From assembly GCF_001742165.1 (NCBI RefSeq), contig NZ_CP016442.1, positions 124,001 through 188,000 on the forward strand: a DNA stretch of 64,000 bases, read 5' to 3'. How positions within the stretch are numbered: the first letter of the stretch is position 1; each line of letters opens with the position of its first letter. Under the pieces are notes generated by a model. That model was given only the letters and a program-made list of their open reading frames with translations, did no database searches and was not told the DNA's origin. The DNA is from Burkholderia stabilis (GTDB taxonomy: Bacteria > Pseudomonadota > Gammaproteobacteria > Burkholderiales > Burkholderiaceae). This document shows positions 38,555-46,400 of this stretch, piece by piece. A program made the position numbers and the translations under genes.

Positions 38555-40113
38555 GTCCGGGTGATTCCGAAGCCACCCAACGAGACCCGCTCCCCCGGCG
38601 GGGTCGGGGCGCCCGACGGCAGCGGTACCTGTCCGGTCTTGGGATCCGGCACCGGCGGGGTGGCGCTGATGAACATCGAATCTTCCATGTAGGACATGGC
38701 GAAGTCGTTCAGGGCCGCGAAGTGCCAGAAGTAGAGGCGTTGGGCGGAGGCGAACGGCTCCGGCACGTCCTGGTCGGTCTCTTTGCGCCATTCGACATAC
38801 TCTTGCCAGTTCTTCCAGCTCGTGCCGTCGCTCTTTGCCGGTTTCGACTGGATCTGGCGGTCCAGGTCGTCGGACCATGCCTGATAGTTCTTGTAACCCT
38901 TCTGCACAGCCTTGGCTTCCAGCTCCGACATCTCCATCTGCATGCAGGCCCACAGCAGGCGTGCCGAGTGACGCAACCAGTTCCCCGAACTGACGGTCCA
39001 GAAGCTCTTCATGTCGCTGGTATCGTTGCTGACCGCCAGGAGGGCAGTCGTTACCTGGTCGGGCGTCATGCCTTCGATCAGCGCCATGGGCTGACCGTCG
39101 TCTTCCGGCGAGACCTTGATGATGGTCAGGACCTTGTCCAGACCTTGCGCACGCAAGGTCTTGATCACGTCATCGGGGAGCGAACCCTTCCCGTCGAGCA
39201 GGAGCGCCCCGCCGCAGTTTTCGAACCGGCCGTTGCGATACTGTCCATAAGCCAGCCACTGCTGGATCATGCTGAGCATGAGATAGGTCTTACCCCCTCC
39301 GGTCCCGCCGATCACCATCATGTGCGTGCTCAGGTCTTCGTGGGCGGACAAGGCCATGGGCATGCCCTCATCCGGGGCCATCGGGTCACCCTTGAACTTC
39401 AAGTGACCGTTTGCCGTCCCGAGCACGATGACCGGGCCGTTCCTTGCGAAGTCCGCCGCCACATCGATCTGCTTGACGCGCATGGTCATGGCAGAAGAGT
39501 CGTCCGGCGCCTCGTACGTATCCGGGAGTTCGAAGAGGCGATCCTTAGCCGAGCGGTTGGCGATCACCGATTCGAGGAACGGGCGGCCCAACATCAGGGC
39601 ATTGCCCAGAGCGACAACGGGCCCAGCGAAGTCGGGGAAATACGAGGCGGCGGCGGTTTGCACCGCGAGGATTCCCAACGTGTATTGAGCGGTCGGGCGG
39701 ATGATGTAGCGCCAGTTTCGGCCGAGCAGGGCCAAAGTTCCGACGGCGTACGCGGCTTGGGTCAAGACGAACCCGGGCAGACCCATGTAGCCAGCGGCCA
39801 TGGCCGCCTGCGATGCGACGGTGATCAACGGGTGGGCGTAGAGCAGTGCGCTCTCGGCCAGGCTCGACCCACCATAACCGATCTCGCAGTCATCCCCTTC
39901 GACCTTGAGGAGCTGAACAAGTGGCGTACCGCTCCCCGACACCGCGGTGTCGCCCATCATGTCTTGCAGGTCGAACGGTGCTGCGTTGGTGATCGGGATC
40001 TTACGCCGGAAATATTCGGCGCATTGCATCTGCGCGTTCTTGCGAATCCGATCACCAGCACGACCCAGGAGGCCCGTGTAGGCCGTTTTCGTGGCCACAT
40101 TCTTGTCCATCAT
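38551..40113 (-). CDS. Coupling-type ATPase, N-terminal half (Walker A subunit)
   Basis: A 520-residue protein. Residues 85-180 hold several membrane helices (AAMAAGYMGLPGFVLTQAAY, YTLGILAVQTAAASYF), followed by an ATPase lobe with Walker A VIGGTGGGKTYLML near residue 268 and GALLLDGKGSLPD soon after. The family resemblance is to VirD4/TraD coupling proteins that feed DNA to a secretion channel. The chain stops before Walker B, which is encoded by the overlapping downstream gene. ATGATG at 40113 with GGGAGGAACC upstream. Second gene in an operon starting at 40494. Confidence 0.78.
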   Translation of the reverse strand: MMDKNVATKTAYTGLLGRAGDRIRKNAQMQCAEYFRRKIPITNAAPFDLQDMMGDTAVSGSGTPLVQLLKVEGDDCEIGYGGSSLAESALLYAHPLITVASQAAMAAGYMGLPGFVLTQAAYAVGTLALLGRNWRYIIRPTAQYTLGILAVQTAAASYFPDFAGPVVALGNALMLGRPFLESVIANRSAKDRLFELPDTYEAPDDSSAMTMRVKQIDVAADFARNGPVIVLGTANGHLKFKGDPMAPDEGMPMALSAHEDLSTHMMVIGGTGGGKTYLMLSMIQQWLAYGQYRNGRFENCGGALLLDGKGSLPDDVIKTLRAQGLDKVLTIIKVSPEDDGQPMALIEGMTPDQVTTALLAVSNDTSDMKSFWTVSSGNWLRHSARLLWACMQMEMSELEAKAVQKGYKNYQAWSDDLDRQIQSKPAKSDGTSWKNWQEYVEWRKETDQDVPEPFASAQRLYFWHFAALNDFAMSYMEDSMFISATPPVPDPKTGQVPLPSGAPTPPGERVSLGGFGITRT

Positions 40114-40128
40114 GGTTCCTCCCGTGGG

Positions 40129-40494
40129 TCAGTTGAAGTAGTGCTGCGCCGCCGTTGCCAGCGCCTGGGTGTAACCGTCGGTGAGCGCAAAGCTCGCGGC
40201 GACCACCAGCACACCCACGATCAGCATCCTGCGCGACAGCCACACTCGGATGTCCCGACGGATGAGCTGCTCCCGCACGTTCGTGCGCAGACCAGATCGC
40301 TGGGAGCGTTCGGCCGCGACGTAATAGAAGCTCTCCCGAACGCGCAAAGCCTGCGGCGATCCGAACACCGCCCGACCGATGATGTCGAACACCTTGCTGC
40401 GCCAGGAAATCTCGTCGGGGAACATGCCGTCGTCGGTGAGGGTGACCTGCTCGCGAAAGGGCTTGGATGCGACGTGTCGGTTTTTCAGGCTCAA
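40129..40494 (-). CDS. Small tail-anchored membrane protein, operon leader of the coupling ATPase
   Basis: A 121-residue basic protein with one C-terminal membrane helix (MLIVGVLVVAASFALTDGYT). The start is TTG at 40494 with GGAGGAGACC adjacent, the same arrangement as the L,D-transpeptidase gene. It is 15 bases ahead of the Walker A gene, so it may assist or anchor the coupling ATPase. Confidence 0.65.
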   Translation of the reverse strand: MSLKNRHVASKPFREQVTLTDDGMFPDEISWRSKVFDIIGRAVFGSPQALRVRESFYYVAAERSQRSGLRTNVREQLIRRDIRVWLSRRMLIVGVLVVAASFALTDGYTQALATAAQHYFN

Positions 40495-40533
40495 GGTCTC
40501 CTCCGGAGGGCGTTCGGTGCATTGCTCGGCTTC

Positions 40534-40561
40534 AATCTGGCAGGTCCGACAGGCTTGTCAA
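40534..40561 (-). promoter_or_regulatory. Element promoter for the coupling-ATPase operon
   Basis: - strand: -35 TTGACA (40561-40556), 16-base spacer ending CTGC, -10 CAGATT (40539-40534). Palindrome 8 is about 20 bases upstream. Confidence 0.72.
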
Positions 40562-40581
40562 GCGTACCGACGTTAAAACTC

Positions 40582-40599
40582 GGGGTGCCGTGGCACCCC
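40582..40599. terminator. Element palindrome copy 8, also a terminator-like hairpin
   Basis: GGGGTGCCGTGGCACCCC: 8-bp arms followed on the - strand by GAGTTTT, 14 bases after the stop at 40613. It can end the upstream message and also lies ahead of the next promoter. Confidence 0.65.
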
Positions 40600-40612
40600 T
40601 TGTGAAACCACC

Positions 40613-42415
40613 TTACCGTTGAAGATTCGCCTTCGCCCAGGAGTCCAGCTTGGCGTTCGCTGCGTTGATTTGGGCCTGTTCGAGCGCACGACCGTTCACG
40701 TGACGCGTGACCGGAAGACGATGGGCCACGGGCGGGGCGGCCGGCTCGGCCGCGGGGGCACGGGCAGGCACAGAGGCAGGCACAGAGGCAGGCACCGGCA
40801 CCAGTGCGCGCGTCGCTGCAGGTGCGCGCGGCGGCACAACCACCGGTGCTGGGGCAGGCGTCGGAACGGCTGGTGCCGGAATCGTCGGGGCAGGGGCCGG
40901 CACGGCAACCGGATCGGAACCGCTCGTGCCAATCCACACGCCAGAAACGATCACGACGACCGCGGCTACGCCGATCCCGATTGGCTTGATGAAGCGCTTC
41001 ACATCGGGCATACGAACACCGTTCGGGCGGGCCCTCCAGGCGTCGTCGTGGGCGTCACCTTCAGGCGCAACCATGGCCGCGTTGAAGCGGTTGGCCATCA
41101 TCGCCAGGTGCTTGCTGCCCTCGTCCAGGGCCTTCGCCACGCCTGCCAGGACCTCTTGAAGCGCCGGACCGTCACGCCCGCTGTTTTGAAGCTGCAGGTA
41201 GATTTGGGCCAACCGCTCGTGCGCGGCCTTGTACATGTGCTGAGCCACAGCACGATCGGTAGAGTTCGATGCAAGCTCGGCGTGCCGATACGACAAAAGT
41301 GCCTCGGCCATCACCGTCGTTTCCTTGGCCGCACGCGCCTGCAGATCGTAGACGTCGAGGTGCGCACGGAAGTAAGCGATGATGGACTCGGCGTGGTTCA
41401 TGAACGTGGTGACGCCTTGGATCACATCGGGATCCGGAGCCGAACTTTCGAGCCTGTACGCTTCGAGCTTTGCGCGAAGGTCATCCAGGGCGGGCTGAGC
41501 CACTGCAAGTCGACCTTGCACAACAGCGGGGTCGAGGTCTCCGTCCTCGAAGGGGGTCATAGCTTCGGAGAGGCTGTCAACGGCCCGAGTCACCTGACCT
41601 CCCAAACCCTCCGATGGCATCGTCACCTTACGGGGCCTCATCGGCTCGCCATCGCCAGCATGAGGTTCGACGACAGACTCGACGACAGACTGGGCGGGTT
41701 GGGCGACCGGGGCGGTGGATTCAGGAGGAGCAACGTCAACATCGACGTCGCCTGTCATCCCTTCGAGCATGGCGAACGCGTCCACGTCCACATCCCCGCT
41801 GTCGACGAGGGGCTCGGGTTCCAAAACCTGAGCGATCGGTGCAGCCACTGCGGCAGGAGCCGACTGGGGGACTGCCGTGGCATGCGCGACGCTCGCGCTT
41901 TGCTGCGCATTCAGAACCATCGTATCGACGTGCTGGGCACCCTTTTCGATCTCGGCACGCAGGGCGTTGAGACGCTCGGTGATCTGGGCTTCGGCCTCGA
42001 TGGCCTGGTCAGCGTCCACGACCTCGTCGGGCTGGCTGAACCGCTCGGTCGGCTCGCACCCTTCGGCTTCAGCGGCTTCGACCGCCTGGCGCCATGCGTG
42101 TCGGGCATCCCGGTAGGCCTGCTTGCCGTCGTTGGCGCTTTTGAGCTTGGCCTGAAGCTGCGTGTCTTCCGCGAACGCAACGGTCATCTGGCCGGCGGGC
42201 TGCTTGCGCAGGTCGGCCATGAGCTGGCCGGCCTGTTCCAGGTTCAGGTTCTGCATGAAGATCGTGGTGAGCTGGCGCTGCACTTCGTTGAACGCATCGA
42301 GCGTGCTTTGCGCGGCCTCGACGTAGTCCTTCGCGGCCATGGCCACCAGCACTGCTGCGTTGCCGAGGTCGTCCCAGGCGTAGCTGACCGCGGTTTCCAG
42401 CGCTTTCTTGTCCAT
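40613..42415 (-). CDS. Large single-span envelope protein with Pro/Ala-rich tail
   Basis: A 600-residue protein. Residues 1-470 are predicted cytoplasmic, mainly helical, with a Pro/Val/Asp-rich linker at about 165-260. A transmembrane helix (IGIGVAAVVVIVSGVWIG) sits at 477-495, and the periplasmic remainder is Pro/Ala/Val-rich like TonB or VirB10 linkers, ending in a short helix. I do not recognise the family; the topology suggests a link between cytoplasm and envelope. It follows the glycine-zipper lipoprotein gene by 69 bases on the same strand. Confidence 0.68.
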   Translation of the reverse strand: MDKKALETAVSYAWDDLGNAAVLVAMAAKDYVEAAQSTLDAFNEVQRQLTTIFMQNLNLEQAGQLMADLRKQPAGQMTVAFAEDTQLQAKLKSANDGKQAYRDARHAWRQAVEAAEAEGCEPTERFSQPDEVVDADQAIEAEAQITERLNALRAEIEKGAQHVDTMVLNAQQSASVAHATAVPQSAPAAVAAPIAQVLEPEPLVDSGDVDVDAFAMLEGMTGDVDVDVAPPESTAPVAQPAQSVVESVVEPHAGDGEPMRPRKVTMPSEGLGGQVTRAVDSLSEAMTPFEDGDLDPAVVQGRLAVAQPALDDLRAKLEAYRLESSAPDPDVIQGVTTFMNHAESIIAYFRAHLDVYDLQARAAKETTVMAEALLSYRHAELASNSTDRAVAQHMYKAAHERLAQIYLQLQNSGRDGPALQEVLAGVAKALDEGSKHLAMMANRFNAAMVAPEGDAHDDAWRARPNGVRMPDVKRFIKPIGIGVAAVVVIVSGVWIGTSGSDPVAVPAPAPTIPAPAVPTPAPAPVVVPPRAPAATRALVPVPASVPASVPARAPAAEPAAPPVAHRLPVTRHVNGRALEQAQINAANAKLDSWAKANLQR

Positions 42416-42484
42416 CGTCTGTCTCCTCCAGAGATGTTGGAATAGGGCAGGGCGACCGGCGGGCCGCCCTGGACGTCCGGCCGA

Positions 42485-43198
42485 TCAGACGGACGGGACC
42501 GGCGTCAGCACGAGCTTCGCCTTCGCGGGCGAGGTCACGGTGTGCACCACGTACGACGTAGCCTTGTTGCTGTTCGGGATCGCAGCGTCCAGGATCCCGC
42601 GGACCCAGTTCGCGTCACGCGCCATCACGTACACGCCGATGGTCACCGGCTTGTCCGACTTGCTCGCCAGCTCGCCGGCCTTGCCGATCAGCGCGGCAAC
42701 GCGCGGGTCGTGGGACTTCATGCCGGCGGGCGGCAGGCCGATGTCGGTGTGGTACCAGGCCGGGATTTCCTTGCTGGTCGGCTTCCCGTCCTTGTCGTGG
42801 TCGTGGACCATCTGGGTTGCCACGACGGCCTGCTGCTGCGCGTTCATCGCGGTCAACTGGTCCTGCAGGACCTTGGCGCCCGCACGGGCGTTGTCGAGCT
42901 GCTTCTGCACCGAGGCGGCGTAGCTTTCGGCGCCCAGCAAAACAGCACCACCGGCGCAACCGATCCCGGCGCCGGCCAGGCCATGGCCCGTGATCACGCC
43001 GATGACACCGCCGACCGCGGCGCCACCCAGGCAACCGAGGGCTGCACCCCCGGCTGCAGCGGCACCGCTCTGGTTCGAAATGCCGAGGTGATGGCCCAGC
43101 GATTCGCTCGTGTCGTTGATCGACGCGCAGCCGGCGGTGAGGCTGACCGACGCAGCAAGGGCCACGAACGTGACCGAGGTTTTGAGGGTGTTGCGCAT
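42485..43198 (-). CDS. Glycine-zipper lipoprotein
   Basis: A 237-residue lipoprotein: signal peptide and lipobox TAGC (Cys24), then a Gly/Ala-rich hydrophobic hairpin (residues 45-90, repeated AAAGGAALGCLGGAAVGG pattern) as in glycine-zipper OmpA-associated proteins, then a helix (DNARAGAKVLQDQLTAMNAQ) and a soluble C-terminal domain. The zipper probably inserts in a membrane. A full element promoter and palindrome lie upstream. First gene of an operon with the 600-residue protein. Confidence 0.72.
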   Translation of the reverse strand: MRNTLKTSVTFVALAASVSLTAGCASINDTSESLGHHLGISNQSGAAAAGGAALGCLGGAAVGGVIGVITGHGLAGAGIGCAGGAVLLGAESYAASVQKQLDNARAGAKVLQDQLTAMNAQQQAVVATQMVHDHDKDGKPTSKEIPAWYHTDIGLPPAGMKSHDPRVAALIGKAGELASKSDKPVTIGVYVMARDANWVRGILDAAIPNSNKATSYVVHTVTSPAKAKLVLTPVPSV

Positions 43199-43245
43199 GG
43201 GGTGGATCCTCCCGAACGTTAGGGCCGTGCTAGGCCGATCCCCCA

Positions 43246-43273
43246 CATCTAGCAGCTTCAGGGGGTATGTCAA
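43246..43273 (-). promoter_or_regulatory. Element promoter for the glycine-zipper lipoprotein operon
   Basis: - strand: -35 TTGACA (43273-43268), 16-base spacer ending CTGC, -10 TAGATG (43251-43246). Palindrome 9 begins one base upstream of the -35. Confidence 0.8.
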
Positions 43274-43274
43274 T

Positions 43275-43290
43275 CTGTGCCCTGGCACGG
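43275..43290. promoter_or_regulatory. Element palindrome, copy 9
   Basis: CTGTGCCCTGGCACGG, one arm mismatch, one base from a -35. Confidence 0.78.
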
Positions 43291-43375
43291 ATTAAAACAC
43301 CTGGAAAAGGCGGGCGATCCGGCTTCGCCCCGTCACCAGGGGAAGGTGGCGAACGGGAGCGATGGGCACAAAAAT

Positions 43376-43396
43376 GCCCCGGGGCGAACCCGGGGC
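43376..43396 (-). terminator. Terminator of the 1604-residue protein gene
   Basis: GCCCCGGG / CCCGGGGC stem followed on the - strand by ATTTTTGT. Confidence 0.85.
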
Positions 43397-43441
43397 AGGG
43401 GCCCTGCCCATGCCGGACAGGGCGGGAGGAGACGTTGCGGA

Positions 43442-46400
43442 TCAGCGGCGGCGCTCGTACTCGTCGTCAAGGCTCAGCTTCAGCTCGCGGCGCTTGCCAA
43501 GATCCTGGGCGGGGCCCGTCTGGGTCTGGCTCACGCCTTGCGCCTGGTTCACCGGCGGCAGGCCCAGGCGTGCACGCTGCGCGGCTTCGGCCTTCGGACC
43601 ACGCAGCTCGAGGCTTTCCCACAACTGCTTCGCCGCGTCGCTGTTCTCGCGGACACGGTCGTTGTGCTCGTGGACCTGCGGGGCCAGCGGCTTGTTCGGA
43701 TCCACCACGATGGGCGCCGCGTCCTTCCGGTCCTGCGTGGCAGCGCCACCGGTCCAGGACATGAGGCTGTCCAGGGCCTTCGCGGTGCCAGTAACCTGCT
43801 GCTGCGGCGCTTGCACGCCCGACTGGCCCGGCGGCAGCAGCTTGGCCTCGCGCTCGACGATGGGGCGCTCGGCCTGCTGGGCCGGCGCGGCGGGGGCACC
43901 CACCACGCGGACCGGCTCGCGATCGCCACCCGTCCACGACATCAGGCTGTCCAGAGCCTTGGCGGTGCCCTCGACCTCCTGCTGCGGCGCCTGCACGTTG
44001 GCCTGGCCCGGGGGCAGGAGCTTGGCCTCGCGCTCGGCGATCGGACGGTCGGCCTGGTGGGCCGGCTCCGCCACCGCGCGGGCGGACTCGCGGTCCTGCG
44101 CGGCAGGGCCACCCGTCCACGACATCAGGCTGTCGAGGGCCTTGGTGGTGCTGGTGGCGTCCTGCTGCGGCACGTGCGCGTTCGACTGGCCCGGGGGCAC
44201 GAGCTTGGCTTCGCGATCGACGATCGGCGCGGCGACCTGCTGCTCCTGCGGCGCGCGCTCGGCCGGCGGGGTGGTGGCCATCAGCGGCGTGGCTCCGACC
44301 GGGCGCAGGTCCTCGGCCTTGCCCACGCTGACCGTGGACGGGGCAACCACCTGCGCTTCGGCGACGGGCTGGACCGCCTGCACCGTCTGCACCGGCTCCA
44401 CCGTGGCGGCGGCCGGCACGAGCGTGGCCTGGCCCTGCTCACCGCGACCCTTCTGCTGGTCCTGCTCGGCGTTCTGCGCCTGGGCTTGGGCCCAAGTGTC
44501 CAGACGTGCGGCGAGGCCACCGTTCTGGCGATTCGGCAGGCGGGCTTCGATCGGCACGAGCTGGTGGCCGTGCTCGCGCACGAACGCCTGGGTCTGCGCT
44601 TCCAGGTGCTCGTGCAGCGCGTCGTTCACGAACGCGCGATCGTCGGGCGAGATCGGGCCGCCCATCGCGTTGTTCAGGCGCGCACCGGCGGTCATATGGT
44701 TGATGGCCGGGCTGGTGGCCCCGTCCAGGCTGTTCGCCTCACGGTTCCACGGCGCGACCCCTTCGACGGTCTGGCCGCCCATGGACATGCTGTACGCGAC
44801 GCCGTGCTGCGTGAAGCCCTTCACGTTGATCGAGTTGAACCCTTCGTTCAGCACGTCGGCGTTCAACGAGGCGGCCGGCGCGTTCATGGCGGCCTGGATC
44901 CCCGCCTGGCGCTGGGCCTCGGCGGAGAGTTCCTCCTGGGCGACGACCTTGGTCTGCTCGGCCGCGGCGCTGGCCAGGGTCGTGGTCGACCCGGCCTTCT
45001 GGTCGCGCGCCATCGGCTGGTAGTGCTCGGGGTTCTGGACGCTCGCGTCCAGCCACGAGGCCATGCGTTCCTCGACGGTCAGGGCCACCTCCTGGCGGAT
45101 CTTGCCGTGCAGGGCTTCGTGCGCCTCGCGCTGCTGCGTTTCGTGGGCCACGAAATCGTGCGGGGCGGCCGACCAGGTGGACTGGGGCACCACCCGCTGC
45201 TCACCGTTGGCGAGCTGGACGGTCTTCGGTTCGGTGCGGTACGCACGCAGCTCCACGGTTTCGCCGATCTGGACCCCGCCGACCTCGATGGCCTTCGCCA
45301 GGTCCTTGCCCCAGACGGTGTGCTTCTCACCGTCCCGGCCTTCCACCACGGCGAACGGGGAGGGCTTGGCGCCTTCCCGGTCCTGGTACGGGCGGACACC
45401 CTGCTCGAGCAGCGTGCCGCGGGCGTAATGCTCGCTGGCCGTCCGGGCGTAATCCGGTTGCGGCACGAACGGCAGGATGCCCTGGGCCGCGGCCAGTTCC
45501 TTCTCCTTCGCCTGGTTCGCCAGCGCATCGTGCTTCGCGCGCTGCTGGGCGTCGTACTGCTCGAAGTTGTGCGGACGGGCGCTGAAGTGGACCGCCGTGG
45601 CGGGGTACTCCTCGCCGGTCTTCTGGTCGAGCTTCATGTAGTTGGTCGTGTCGCCGCGCAGCTCCACGGTCATGCCGGGAAGCACGTTGCCCTCTTGCAG
45701 GGCGCGCGGAACGTCGTGGCCGTAGATGCGGCGCACGTTCCCCTCGCGGTCCTCGATCGACGCGTACGGCATCGGGTCCTGGCCGTTGATCTTGATGTCG
45801 TCGACCCCGTGATCGACCAGCTTCCCGCGGGCGATGACCACCGCGTCGGTCTTCTGGTAATCGGGCTCGGGCACGAACGGCTGGGCAACGGCCGCCTCCT
45901 GGGCCTTCTCCTTCGCCTGGACCTTTTCCAGCTCGACGCGGACGGCGTTCTGCGCCTCCTGCAGCTCGTGGACCTTGGCGTTCTTCGCGGCGACCTCCTC
46001 GGCGTGCGCCTTCGCGATCGCGGTGCGGATCTCCTGCGGCGCGGTGAACTCGCTGCGTTCGAGCGGGGTGACCTGCAACGGCTTGAACCCGATCATGGAC
46101 CGGCGGCGGCCCACGATCAGCTCGCCCTGACCGGTCATCAGGGTCATGAACAGGTGGCCCTCGCTGGGCACGGTCCCCAGCACGGACGCACCGACTTCCT
46201 TGCGCGCCACGAGGCGGCCATCCTCGCGGGTGTCCTCGCGCTTGACCCAGTTGTACTGCTCCTGCACCGTGGCCCCGCTGCTCAGGTCACGGTCCGGGTC
46301 GGTGATCGGGTGACCGTGCTTCACGTCGTAGGCGAACAGGGCCCCGAAGGCCTCACGCGCCATTTCGCGGTTCGCCGCAACCTGGTCGGGCGTCCCGCGG

